From NCBI RefSeq assembly GCF_005503015.1, contig NZ_SCOL01000001.1, positions 2,046,001 through 2,110,000 on the forward strand: DNA of 64,000 nucleotides, written 5' to 3'. How positions within the stretch are numbered: the stretch's first letter is position 1; each line of letters opens with the position of its first letter. Position numbers and translations under genes: made by a program. The notes under the pieces are model-generated. The model ran no database searches. It was given only the letters and a program-made list of their open reading frames with translations, and was not told the origin of the DNA. This DNA comes from Bacillus sp. E(2018). Lineage in GTDB: Bacteria > Bacillota > Bacilli > Bacillales > Fictibacillaceae. Shown here one piece after another: positions 45,421-54,281 of this stretch.

Positions 45421-46599
45421 ATGAAGTACATCATCTTTCTGGCTGGAGTGGCAGCAGTTTTCTTGTTAGCCTTTCTTGTCAGCAATGATCGCAAGAAGAT
45501 TAAATACAAGCCAATCCTAGTCATGCTTGGATTACAGCTTATCCTTACATACTTTCTATTAAATACAGGCGTCGGCCTTGTCATTATAAAAGGTATCTCT
45601 AAACTGTTTGAAAAGTTGTTAAGCTACGCAGGTGCAGGGGTTGAATTCGTGTTCGGCGGCCTAGCAAACGAAGCTGCAATGCCCTTTTTCTTAACTGTTT
45701 TATTACCGATCGTGTTTATTTCAGTATTGATCGGAATCGCACAGCACTTTAGAATCCTTCCATTCATTATCAAGTGGATCGGTTTTGCGCTCAGTAAGGT
45801 AAATGGCTTAGGAAGACTTGAGTCTTACAATGCAGTTGCTTCTGCTGTTTTTGGACAATCAGAAGTATTTATCTCAGTAAAAAAATTATTAGGTCATCTA
45901 CCAAAGCATCGTTTATATACGCTTTGTACATCTGCCATGTCTACCGTTTCTGCTTCAATTCTTGGAGCATACATGGCCATGATCGATCCAAAGTATGTGG
46001 TAACCGCTCTCGTGCTTAACTTATTCGGTGGATTCATCATCGCGAACATCATCAATCCTTATGAAGTTACGGAAGATGATGACATCATTGAAATTGAAGA
46101 AGAAAAACAAACCTTTTTCGAGATGCTCGGTGAATACATCATGGACGGTTTTAAAGTTGCCGTAATCGTCGGTGCCATGCTTCTTGGATTTGTAGCATTA
46201 ATCGCATTAATCAACGACGTGTTTGATATGATTTTCGGAATTACATTCCAAACAATGCTCGGATATGTATTTGCTCCAGTTGCATTTTTAGTTGGTATCC
46301 CTTGGGCAGAAGCTGTTTCTGCAGGTACGATCATGGCAACCAAACTTGTTTCGAATGAATTTGTAGCTATGATCGATCTAGCAAAATACGCGAAAGACAT
46401 GTCTGATCGAACAGTCGGGATCGTCTCTGTCTTCCTTGTTTCATTCGCCAATTTCTCTTCTATCGGTATCATTACTGGTGCTGTTAAAGGTTTACATGAA
46501 GAACAAGGAAATACGGTTGCTCGTTTTGGATTAAAGCTTTTATATGGTGCTACATTAGTAAGTATCTTATCTGCAGCAATTGCGGGTCTGTTTTTATAA
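45421..46599 (+). CDS. NupC-type concentrative nucleoside transporter
   Basis: 392 residues with about ten helices, full length for CNT. Marks: MPFFLTVLLPIVFISVLIGIAQHF, GLGRLESYNAVASAVFGQSEVFISVK (GQSEVFI near 142-148), STVSASILGAYMAMIDPKYV and FAPVAFLVGIPWAEAVSAGTIMATKLVSNEFVAM (segments of the transport core). It imports nucleosides with protons or sodium. AGGAGG lies 8 bases before the ATG. Single gene. Confidence 0.93.
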   Translation: MKYIIFLAGVAAVFLLAFLVSNDRKKIKYKPILVMLGLQLILTYFLLNTGVGLVIIKGISKLFEKLLSYAGAGVEFVFGGLANEAAMPFFLTVLLPIVFISVLIGIAQHFRILPFIIKWIGFALSKVNGLGRLESYNAVASAVFGQSEVFISVKKLLGHLPKHRLYTLCTSAMSTVSASILGAYMAMIDPKYVVTALVLNLFGGFIIANIINPYEVTEDDDIIEIEEEKQTFFEMLGEYIMDGFKVAVIVGAMLLGFVALIALINDVFDMIFGITFQTMLGYVFAPVAFLVGIPWAEAVSAGTIMATKLVSNEFVAMIDLAKYAKDMSDRTVGIVSVFLVSFANFSSIGIITGAVKGLHEEQGNTVARFGLKLLYGATLVSILSAAIAGLFL

Positions 46600-46605
46600 A
46601 GAACT

Positions 46606-46636
46606 CAAAAAAAGAAGCCTGGGGCTTCTTTTTTTG
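46606..46636 (+). terminator. Terminator of the nucleoside transporter gene
   Basis: AAAAAAAGAAGCC pairs with GGCTTCTTTTTTT around TGG; the T-run is part of the stem. Confidence 0.85.
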
Positions 46637-46650
46637 TATCCACATATTAA

Positions 46651-46678
46651 AAAAACAGCTGTCTCTTTAAGAGACAGC
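46651..46678 (-). terminator. Terminator of the lipoprotein gene
   Basis: Minus strand GCTGTCTCTT / AAGAGACAGC stem followed by seven T. Confidence 0.85.
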
Positions 46679-46689
46679 AATAATTACTA

Positions 46690-47226
46690 TTATTGAAGTT
46701 CTGATGCAAATTGACCAGGGATCAACTTTAATTTTTCGTGAACTGAATTCAACTTTTCTTCAAAGCCTGTGAACAACTCATCAGCTTCAGTTGCTTTAGC
46801 TTCATCTTCTAAGCCAGCTACACGAGCTTCATAAGATTTTTTAAGCTCTTCAAGAGAACCTTTTACAGCTTCTTGGTTTTCTTTTGATAGATCTGATGGT
46901 ACTTCAATGGATGGAATCTCTGCAACTGCTTTTTCACCGCTTGCTTTTGCATCTGCTTTTAATTTATCAAGCTCTGCTTGCGGAAGTGCTTCTTCGCCTT
47001 CTTTTTCTAGACCTGCAGCATATGCGTTGAATGGAGCGTGGTATCCACGAAGCTGGTTCATAAGATCACCTTCAAAGTTAAGAAGTGTGATTTTTTCAGC
47101 ATTTCCATCTTCTTTCTTTTCTGCAGCCGCTGGTTTAGCCTCTTCTTTTGGTTTCTCTTCTTCCTTGCTGCAACCTACGCTAAGCGCAAGAACAGCAGCC
47201 GCTGTTACCGCTAAAAACTTTTTCAT
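46690..47226 (-). CDS. Hypothetical lipoprotein, helical
   Basis: 178 residues. Lipoprotein signal with lipobox LSVGC (Cys about 19), then an acidic/basic Ala-Lys-Glu-rich linker (about 20-45) and a mostly helical domain (FEGDLMNQLRGYHAPFNAYAAG, then ELKKSYEARVAGLEDEAKATE). The helical layout recalls YkyA-type cell-wall-associated lipoproteins, but I see no firm family mark. GGGGG is 9 bases before the ATG. The 197-base gap upstream shows nothing beyond a TACAAT-like -10. Confidence 0.75.
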   Translation of the reverse strand: MKKFLAVTAAAVLALSVGCSKEEEKPKEEAKPAAAEKKEDGNAEKITLLNFEGDLMNQLRGYHAPFNAYAAGLEKEGEEALPQAELDKLKADAKASGEKAVAEIPSIEVPSDLSKENQEAVKGSLEELKKSYEARVAGLEDEAKATEADELFTGFEEKLNSVHEKLKLIPGQFASELQ

Positions 47227-47423
47227 CGAGAAAGCCCCCTATATATTTCTATTTTTTGGAACTTTCTCATTTTAATACTTTTTCTTACTATTGTAAATTA
47301 AAATGTATCCGTTTTCTTATAAAGAGTTAAAAATAATGCTGAAGCCTTAATATGATTGAATTATCTAACTATTCTTGTAATTCCCCTATTTTTTTCTTTC
47401 AATATAAAAGTTATCTTTCTATA

Positions 47424-47906
47424 CTAACCGTGGTTTTTAACCTTTTTCTCATGATGTAATAGCCATTCTTTTCTCCATAAGCCTCCTGCATATCCTGTTA
47501 GGCTTCCGCTTGAACCTATAATTCGATGACAAGGAACCACAATACTTAACTTGTTCTTTCCATTAGCATTCCCTACCGCCCGAACCGCTTTTTCTTTTTG
47601 AAGCGTGATGGCAATATCTCGATAAGAGGCGGTTTCTGCGAACGGAATACCAACTAGTGAGTCCCAGACTGTTTGTTGAAAAGGAGTACCGCTATATTGG
47701 AATGGAAACGTAAAAGTTTGCCTTACACCTTCAAAGTATTCTATAAGTTGATTTCGACAGTCGAGTAGAACAGCAGGAATCTCCTCTTGGCTCTCAAGCG
47801 CCATCTCTTTTTCTAAGAAAAGAATGGACTGAACGACGTCTTCTGTTCCTAGTATCTCTATAACGCCTATAGGAGATTCTATCTCTAATTTATAGTGCTT
47901 ATTCAT
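47424..47906 (-). CDS. ogt: Methylated-DNA-protein-cysteine methyltransferase
   Basis: 160 residues from the ATG at 47906 with GGAGG 7 bases upstream. The acceptor motif VVPCHRIIGSSG has Cys126; upstream RAVGNANGKNKL carries the Asn hinge, and YSGTPFQQTVWDSL the DNA-binding helix. It removes alkyl groups from O6-guanine and is used once. Third gene of the adaA-alkA-ogt operon, overlapping alkA by 8 bases. Confidence 0.93.
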   Translation of the reverse strand: MNKHYKLEIESPIGVIEILGTEDVVQSILFLEKEMALESQEEIPAVLLDCRNQLIEYFEGVRQTFTFPFQYSGTPFQQTVWDSLVGIPFAETASYRDIAITLQKEKAVRAVGNANGKNKLSIVVPCHRIIGSSGSLTGYAGGLWRKEWLLHHEKKVKNHG

Positions 47907-48792
47907 ATAACGACCTCCATAAATAAAAAGTGGCGTATGCTTCCCATCCACTCCAATTTTCCGCTTGTTTCTTTAATTCATTCATTGTTGGCTTTTGCTG
48001 CCATTTCAACTGTTTCATCACGGCATTCTGCAGCCCTACGTCAGCAACAGGAAAAGCATCGGGCTTTAGTAAACATTTCATCAACACATAATCTGCTGTC
48101 CAAGGTCCGATCCCTCTAAGGGAGATAAGTTGTTTAGCAGGATCTTCAGAAGATTTCAATATTTCCTTCGACAGACGACCTTCCACTATTTCTCTTGCTA
48201 TACCAATCACATATTCGGCTTTTCGTGTTGTAAATTGAAGATTTCTTAAATCATCAGTCTGAAGATCTGCGATAATTTCAGGAGATGGGTATGCCCAGTA
48301 TTCATTCTCATGAAGGACTAGCTTCTTCCCAAAATTCTCAACTAACCTCTTCTTTAAGGTATAGGCAAAAGGTAAGTTGATCTGTTGTCCCATGATCGCC
48401 CAAGTCAATGCTTCAAAAAGATCAGGAATACCGATCATACGTAAACCATAATAGCGTTCTACGAGCGGCTGTAATAGGCTATCTTCTGAAACAGCTTCAT
48501 AAAATGATGAAAGATCCTGCTTCAGGTCAAACCAATTCTCTATAAATTCAACGACCGTTTCCATGTTATGTGGCTCCCTATCTGGGAACTCGATGATGAG
48601 AACGTGATCTTTGTAGCTGATCTTGATCAAGATCAGCTCACTATTCACCATAATTACTTTGTATATATTGTTCTCATGTATGTGATGAAGAATTTCTAAT
48701 GGTGATCTCTTAAGAAAAACCAAACATTCTCTATAGGAGAATTCTAGCGGTAACTCTATCTTTAATCCCTCATCAGATGCATTCCATCTCAT
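47899..48792 (-). CDS. alkA: DNA-3-methyladenine glycosylase (AlkA type)
   Basis: 297 residues. Helix-hairpin-helix: SLRGIGPWTADYVLMKCLLKPDAFPVADVGLQNAV (LRGIGPWTADYVLM near 218-231), with the catalytic Asp in PVADVGLQ. TWAIMGQQINLPFAYTLKKRLVENFG (about 129-154) is the usual preceding segment. It excises alkylated bases. Overlaps adaA by an ATGA and ogt by 8 bases, so the three are coupled. Confidence 0.93.
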   Translation of the reverse strand: MRWNASDEGLKIELPLEFSYRECLVFLKRSPLEILHHIHENNIYKVIMVNSELILIKISYKDHVLIIEFPDREPHNMETVVEFIENWFDLKQDLSSFYEAVSEDSLLQPLVERYYGLRMIGIPDLFEALTWAIMGQQINLPFAYTLKKRLVENFGKKLVLHENEYWAYPSPEIIADLQTDDLRNLQFTTRKAEYVIGIAREIVEGRLSKEILKSSEDPAKQLISLRGIGPWTADYVLMKCLLKPDAFPVADVGLQNAVMKQLKWQQKPTMNELKKQAENWSGWEAYATFYLWRSLYE

Positions 48793-49364
48793 GATTTGTT
48801 CCCTGTTGTTTCTTCCGCTTTTCGGTAGTCACTTGGTGAGCATTCTTTATACGTGCGAAACGTTTTATAAAAGTTAGAGGGGCTCCGAAATCCTGATTCA
48901 AAACATATCTCAAGACATGTTTTTGAAGTATTTCTTAACAGGTATGCTGCTTTATCGATACGAATATTCTCCACATATTCTCGAGGCGTAACATTCATCT
49001 CTTCTTTAAACAATCGTTCGAGGTAGAATGGGCTCACTCCAGAGTACTTCGCTACATCTTGTAGAAGAATTCTTTTATGATGGTTATTTACTAAATAACT
49101 AGTTGCTTTTCTAATCAGATTGATATGTGGACAATGTTCGATCTCCGGCTGACATCTTTTACATGCTCGATAGCCTGCTTCCTCACATTGAGAAATTGAG
49201 TCATAAAATACTACGTTTTTCTTTTTAGGTTTTCGCGAACGACAAGATGGACGGCAATAAATCTTTGTTGTTTTTACTGCTGTATAAAAAAGGCCGTCAT
49301 ATGACCTGTTACATTCCATAATTTTATCCCACATCTCATCAAACGACATCTGTATGGTATTCAT
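48789..49364 (-). CDS. adaA: Methylphosphotriester-DNA methyltransferase / AraC-type activator
   Basis: 191 residues. Zinc-bound methyl acceptor domain with Cys37, Cys41, Cys68 and Cys71 (IYCRPSCRSRKPKKKNVVFY, then GYRACKRCQPE). AraC-type helix-turn-helix from about 85 (HKRILLQDVAKYSGVSPFYLERLFKE, EICFESGFRSPSNFYKTFRTY). Methyl transfer from DNA phosphotriesters turns it into an activator of its own operon. It is first of three repair genes. AGGTGTGGG lies before the ATG. Confidence 0.93.
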   Translation of the reverse strand: MNTIQMSFDEMWDKIMECNRSYDGLFYTAVKTTKIYCRPSCRSRKPKKKNVVFYDSISQCEEAGYRACKRCQPEIEHCPHINLIRKATSYLVNNHHKRILLQDVAKYSGVSPFYLERLFKEEMNVTPREYVENIRIDKAAYLLRNTSKTCLEICFESGFRSPSNFYKTFRTYKECSPSDYRKAEETTGNKS

Positions 49365-49485
49365 TAACCCACACCTCCATCAATCAGCTTTCCATCATTT
49401 TAACAATTTCAATCGAACAAATCGTCCTCATTCTTGCTGTTATGGTCTTCTTCACTCAACGTTAAACATCCTAAAACAACGGTAT

Positions 49486-49513
49486 ACAAAAAGAGTGACG
49501 ATCCGCCACTCTC
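49486..49513 (-). terminator. Terminator of the MFS gene
   Basis: Minus strand AGAGTGGCGGATCGTCACTCT folds with inner CG pairs and one mismatch, followed by TTTTTTG. Confidence 0.7.
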
Positions 49514-49526
49514 ATTGATCCTGTAT

Positions 49527-50744
49527 TTACTTAACCGATGCTAGTCGACCCTTCTTTTTCGACCCGCTCTTTGTCTTATATTGATAATAGATGACAAACG
49601 CAATCAAGAACGATGAGATACCAAACCCTATGACCATTTTATGAAATCCAATCGTATCAAGGAACAAACCTGTTAACAACATCAGAACTTGGAAGATAAT
49701 ATTATCAACCATCCCTTTAATAGAGAAGAACCTACCATGATAGTCTGATGGGACATCTGTCTGAAAAATGGTAGTAACAACAGGAAACAGCGTTCCAGCA
49801 GCTAGCCCAAATAATCCGAAAGACACAACCGACATGATTGGATGTTCTGCTAAAAATAAGGATGTGTGCGCCGCTGCGATAATGAATGTAATAGCGAACA
49901 TATAGTTTAGCTTCGGATTATCTCTAAAGAATTTCTTTGATAAAAACGTTCCAATGAATACACAAACTCCTTCAGTCGTATAAAGAATTCCTTTAATACC
50001 GGCATTATCCTGCAACTCACTGATCTCAATCACCATTAAGTTGAATCCAGATAAAAATAGGTAAGCAGGAATTAATAAAAAGATACCATACACAACTTTA
50101 CGTTCGTTCTTTATAATGGGATACAATTCCCTAAGCGTTCTGAAGAAATTATCCTTTCTACCTGAGGAATCTGCTTTCTTAGGCGGTTCCTCCACATCTA
50201 AAAAGAAAGTAGAAATAAGAAGGATCACATACGAAATAAGTGTAACCGTATACAAAGAAAACAGAGACATACCCACCAACATCACTCCGCCTAGCGCAGT
50301 CCCTACGATCCTAGATGCAGTAAAGATGTTCATGTTAACACCATTAGCATCTAGAAGTTCATCTTTTTTTACGATCAAAGGCAACATGGTTTGCATAGCA
50401 GGCTGAGAGAATGTACCAGAGATCCCGATTACAAGTGTATAAACGACCATCCACCAAACATTGTTATAAGCGATCGCCAAATACATAAAGAAGATAGCTG
50501 CACATCGAGCAAATCCAGCATAGATTAAAATCTTTTTCTTGTTGCTGCGATCAATGATTCTTCCCGCCATCGGTGCAAGAAAGATTCCTACTAGAAACCC
50601 TGCTAAAATGATTAAAGCCTGCAAAAAAGAGGATTCAACATTCATCTGCAAAAATTCAAGATTCCCAATAATCCCTACCCATAGACCCGTGCTAGATACA
50701 GCCAGTCCAAACATCAAAATTAAAAAATTCCGGTTTCTCCACAT
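49527..50744 (-). CDS. MFS transporter, MFS_3/enterobactin-exporter type
   Basis: 405 residues with 12 helices. Motif A in LAPMAGRIIDRSNKKKILIYAG (about 56-77), GISGTFSQPAMQTMLPLIVKKDELLDANG (about 104-132) and ASRIVGTALGGVMLVG (about 138-153) are typical of the family that includes EntS and macrolide exporters. It exports an unknown small molecule. GGGGAG precedes the ATG. Confidence 0.85.
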   Translation of the reverse strand: MWRNRNFLILMFGLAVSSTGLWVGIIGNLEFLQMNVESSFLQALIILAGFLVGIFLAPMAGRIIDRSNKKKILIYAGFARCAAIFFMYLAIAYNNVWWMVVYTLVIGISGTFSQPAMQTMLPLIVKKDELLDANGVNMNIFTASRIVGTALGGVMLVGMSLFSLYTVTLISYVILLISTFFLDVEEPPKKADSSGRKDNFFRTLRELYPIIKNERKVVYGIFLLIPAYLFLSGFNLMVIEISELQDNAGIKGILYTTEGVCVFIGTFLSKKFFRDNPKLNYMFAITFIIAAAHTSLFLAEHPIMSVVSFGLFGLAAGTLFPVVTTIFQTDVPSDYHGRFFSIKGMVDNIIFQVLMLLTGLFLDTIGFHKMVIGFGISSFLIAFVIYYQYKTKSGSKKKGRLASVK

Positions 50745-50895
50745 GTTCCCTTGCTCCCCTCAGTCATACCGAAATCATTAATAAAACAAGGACCTGACTA
50801 CCTGTGAACAATTCCACTCGATCCTATGTACGCGTTTAATTTCTAGTATTCTATATTCGTTTGTAGTATGTATACATGCATTCTTATTTGGAAGG

Positions 50896-51789
50896 TTAAA
50901 GAAGATTGCTCATTTTCTTTATAGCGGATGCAATCACATCCGGCGCATCTAAATGAACAGAGTGACCCGCACCTTTAGCTTCTAAGAATTCACTCCGAGT
51001 AGACAGATTCAGTTGATCTAAAATCAGGTCTCGCCAAACAGATTCAAATCTCTCCATCTCCCATAGTGGAATGTTCTGTGCTTTTGCTAACTCCCTTTGA
51101 TACGAAGGATCACGAGCAATTACAGTAAGTGGCAGATCGCGAAAAGTCCCTAATTCTTTTATAGACTGGGCATCTTCATCCCAGCACTTTAGCTCAGAAG
51201 CCAACGCTTTATAAAACTCCGGTTTCACACCAAATTCAAGCAGTCTTTGTTGTGCATCTTGTGGTAACTTTTTTTGTCTATCCGTCAACTCTGGCATTAA
51301 CTCATCCTTAAGGGCCTCAGCATCTTGATCTGCTTTTTCTAGCCATTCTTTAATCAATAACTCGTTTGTCTGCCCTTCTAAGAAAGACAATTCAAGCTCA
51401 TCAAGTTTATAAGAATCGACAGAGGATGCATCCACCAACACCACGCCGCATACCTTCTCAGGAAATCTCTTTACAAAATGCTGAACACACAGTCCGCCAT
51501 ACGAATGACCAACTAAGATTATTTTTTCATTGATCTTTAGTTTGCGAAACAGTTCGTTTAGTTCATTTGTCAATTGATAGGTATGACGTTCTTCAGATCC
51601 GATCTCACTATTACCAATACCTGGACGATGAATCATAATCACTTTATTCGTTGTACTTATTGATTCACAGACCTCATGCCAGCTATCAAAGGAAACGCCC
51701 ATGCCAGGTAGAATTACGACAGGTTTGCCTTTATCACCCTTTTGGAACACTTCCATTCTATGATTAATAACGGAAATTAAATCAACCAC
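50896..51789 (-). CDS. Alpha/beta hydrolase
   Basis: 297 residues from GTG 51789. Oxyanion strand VVILPGMGVSFDSWHEV (about 24-40), IHRPGIGNSEIGSEE (about 54-68), nucleophile elbow ILVGHSYGGLCVQHF (Ser near 98) and base EAKGAGHSVHLDAPD (His near 277). A cap domain lies between about 130 and 220. Substrate unknown. Divergent from topB. Confidence 0.9.
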   Translation of the reverse strand: MVDLISVINHRMEVFQKGDKGKPVVILPGMGVSFDSWHEVCESISTTNKVIMIHRPGIGNSEIGSEERHTYQLTNELNELFRKLKINEKIILVGHSYGGLCVQHFVKRFPEKVCGVVLVDASSVDSYKLDELELSFLEGQTNELLIKEWLEKADQDAEALKDELMPELTDRQKKLPQDAQQRLLEFGVKPEFYKALASELKCWDEDAQSIKELGTFRDLPLTVIARDPSYQRELAKAQNIPLWEMERFESVWRDLILDQLNLSTRSEFLEAKGAGHSVHLDAPDVIASAIKKMSNLL

Positions 51790-51891
51790 AACTTCACCTC
51801 ATTTTCTTAATTATACCATTTTCATTCCAAGCGGTATCTGTTTTCAGCCTCTGTTATAATGACAAGAGTAGAAGTTTGAAAGGGGTACACT

Positions 51892-53985
51892 ATGAAACAA
51901 TTAATTCTTGCTGAAAAGCCTAGTGTGGCAAGTGATCTTGCCCGTGTCCTAGGATGTAAGCAACAGAATAAAAGTTATATTGAGGGACCGAAACACATCG
52001 TTACTTGGGCACTTGGTCACTTAGTTGAGTTAAAAATGCCAGAAGATTATGACAAGCAATATAAACAATGGCGCTTGGAAGACCTTCCGATTATTCCAAA
52101 CCATATGGGACTAAAAGTAATCCGACAAGTGAGTCACCAGTTTCGTGCAGTTGAACAACTTTCTAAACGAAAAGACATTAGTGAGCTTGTAATTGCAACA
52201 GATGCTGGGCGTGAAGGCGAACTTGTGGCTCGCTGGATCATGGAGAAAGTTAGATGGCAAAAACCAGTGAAACGTTTATGGATTTCTTCTCAAACAGACA
52301 AAGCGATTCGAGATGGTTTCAATCAACTCAAACCCGCTAAACAATATGACAATCTTTATCAATCTGCCGTTTGCCGTTCTGAGGCAGACTGGTTGATTGG
52401 ACTGAACGTTACAAGAGCGTTAACAACAAAGTACAATGATCCGCTTTCTGCAGGTCGCGTTCAGACGCCAACTCTTGCGATGATCCTTGACCGCGAGCAG
52501 GAGATCAACTCGTTCCAGCCAAAAGACTTTTGGACGATTGATGCGACGATTGGCATGTTAAAAGCATCATGGGAACATAATGGTGAGAAACGACTGTTTG
52601 ATGAGAAAAAAGCGACAGACATCGAAGCAAAAGTAAAAGGGCAACAGGCAACTGTAGCTTCACTTCAGAAGAAAGAAAAAACAGAAGCACATCCGATGCC
52701 TTATGATCTTACTGAGTTACAACGAGATGCCAATCGTCGTTTCGGTTTCTCGGCTAAAAAGACTTCTTCGGTGCTACAAAAACTTTATGAACAATACAAA
52801 CTTGTTACGTATCCTAGAACAGATTCCCGCTACTTAACGAAAGATATGGAAAATACGATGTATGATCGACTTCAAGGTATGTCATCTGGATATCGTGAAG
52901 AAGTGCAGCCTCTGCTTAAGAACAAAGGAAACGTAGTAGCTAAAAAAGTGTTTAACGACTCAAAAGTAACGGATCATCATGCGATCATTCCAACTGATGA
53001 ATACCTACAATTAGGAGATCTCGATAACGATGAACGCAAATTATATGACATGATTGCACGCCGCTTCCTTGCTCTTTTTTACCCTGCGTATCGATCGGAA
53101 ACGTTGACCGCTTCATTAAACGTTGCGGGTGAAACATTTATAGCTCGTGAAACGCTAGTCCTTGATCCAGGGTTTAAAGTGCTGTCTGGTAAAGAAGAAG
53201 AAAGCCCGCGTGCACTTGCCAATCTAAAAGAAGGTCAATCGTTATCTGTAAAAGAGGTAAATGCGGAGAAAAAGCTAACTGAGCCGCCTTCACGTTTAAC
53301 AGAGGCTGACCTATTATCTCGTATGGAGAAGTATAGTTTAGGTACTCCAGCCACTCGTGCTGATATCATTGAAAGACTGCTAGGTTCTGAAGTTCTTGAC
53401 CGAAAAAATAACAAACTCCATCCTACGCCGAAAGGAAAACAGTTGATCGAGCTTGTGAACGATGAGTTGAAGTCACCTGAACTCACTGCTAAATGGGAGC
53501 AAGAACTTGAAGCAATCGCACGCGGTAAAGGAAATCCAAAAGAGTTTCTAGCGAACATCCGAAAACAAACGAAACAGCTTGTAATGGAAATCAAAACAAG
53601 CTCGCAGGAATATCGTGCGCATAACCTCACAGGATCCAAATGTCCTGATTGCGGAAAATTATTGAAAGAAGTTAAAGGACGCGACGGCAAAGTTCTTGTC
53701 TGCTCTGATCGTGATTGTTCTTATCGCCGCCGTAAAGACCCTAAGCTATCAAACCGCCGTTGTCCCCAGTGTCATAAGAAGATGGAGCTTCATAACGGAA
53801 AGGCTGGCACTTATTTTCAGTGTAAACCATGTAATGTAGTGGAAAAAGCTGAGGATAAGAAAAAGAAAGTGACGAAGCGTGAAGAACGCCAGCTTCTTAA
53901 GAAGTATAGCAATAAAAATGAAGATGAAGGCTTTGGAAACAGTCTAGCAGATGCTCTAAAAGCAGCGATGAAAGATAAAAAATAG
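51892..53985 (+). CDS. topB: DNA topoisomerase III
   Basis: 697 residues, type IA. Toprim domain with LILAEKPS (Glu8) and ATDAGREGEL (Asp104, Glu108); catalytic Tyr307 in VTYPRTDSRYL; LSAGRVQTPTLAMI (about 186-199). The C-terminus carries two zinc-ribbon-like pieces, CPDCGKLLKEV...CSDRDC and CPQCHKKM...CKPC, then a Lys-rich tail. It relaxes and decatenates single-strand-containing DNA. GGGG is 8 bases before the ATG. A long terminator hairpin follows. Confidence 0.95.
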   Translation: MKQLILAEKPSVASDLARVLGCKQQNKSYIEGPKHIVTWALGHLVELKMPEDYDKQYKQWRLEDLPIIPNHMGLKVIRQVSHQFRAVEQLSKRKDISELVIATDAGREGELVARWIMEKVRWQKPVKRLWISSQTDKAIRDGFNQLKPAKQYDNLYQSAVCRSEADWLIGLNVTRALTTKYNDPLSAGRVQTPTLAMILDREQEINSFQPKDFWTIDATIGMLKASWEHNGEKRLFDEKKATDIEAKVKGQQATVASLQKKEKTEAHPMPYDLTELQRDANRRFGFSAKKTSSVLQKLYEQYKLVTYPRTDSRYLTKDMENTMYDRLQGMSSGYREEVQPLLKNKGNVVAKKVFNDSKVTDHHAIIPTDEYLQLGDLDNDERKLYDMIARRFLALFYPAYRSETLTASLNVAGETFIARETLVLDPGFKVLSGKEEESPRALANLKEGQSLSVKEVNAEKKLTEPPSRLTEADLLSRMEKYSLGTPATRADIIERLLGSEVLDRKNNKLHPTPKGKQLIELVNDELKSPELTAKWEQELEAIARGKGNPKEFLANIRKQTKQLVMEIKTSSQEYRAHNLTGSKCPDCGKLLKEVKGRDGKVLVCSDRDCSYRRRKDPKLSNRRCPQCHKKMELHNGKAGTYFQCKPCNVVEKAEDKKKKVTKREERQLLKKYSNKNEDEGFGNSLADALKAAMKDKK

Positions 53986-53989
53986 ACGA

Positions 53990-54052
53990 AAAGCTAACTT
54001 CTGAGGTCGAAATAGCAAATTATTGCTGTTTTGACCTCATGAAGTTAGCTTT
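53990..54052. terminator. Long terminator hairpin after topB
   Basis: AAAGCTAACTTC / GAAGTTAGCTTT outer stem with inner AGGTC / GACCT and AGCAA / TTGCT pairs, then TTCTTT. Symmetric, so it may serve both strands. Confidence 0.85.
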
Positions 54053-54094
54053 CTTTCGTGTAAGGGGGTTTAATTTATACGCGATAAAACGTCG

Positions 54095-54220
54095 ATCTGT
54101 CCGATTGCATGATGAATCTGTCGGATTCGAGTGTTAATCTATCCGATTGAACGAGTAATCTGTCCAATTCAAGCATTTATCTGTCCAATTGAACCGTTAA
54201 TCTGTCCAATCCCAAAGTAG
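54095..54220. repeat. Six 21-bp degenerate tandem repeats
   Basis: Six units in exact 21-base register (starts 54095, 54116, 54137, 54158, 54179, 54200). All begin ATCTRTC; the full head is ATCTGTCCRATT in most, with a variable 9-base tail often ending GTTA or GTA. Stop codons occur in several frames, so it is not a coding heptad. It lies between the ends of topB and phoD. Confidence 0.85.
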
Positions 54221-54281
54221 CTCTTCTTACTCACCTTATATGTGGCAAAAGCCTCTAAACCATAACCGCATCTACCTAAAT

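Noticed and set aside
46059..46472. 137-codon minus-strand ORF
   Set aside because: Shadow within the nucleoside transporter gene, Ser/Thr/Ile-rich, no start signal.
53235..53690. 151-codon minus-strand ORF
   Set aside because: Lies inside topB on the other strand; no ribosome site or recognisable domain.
54095..54220. Coding seven-residue repeat (21 bp = 7 codons)
   Set aside because: Stop codons interrupt the frames and there is no start or ribosome site.
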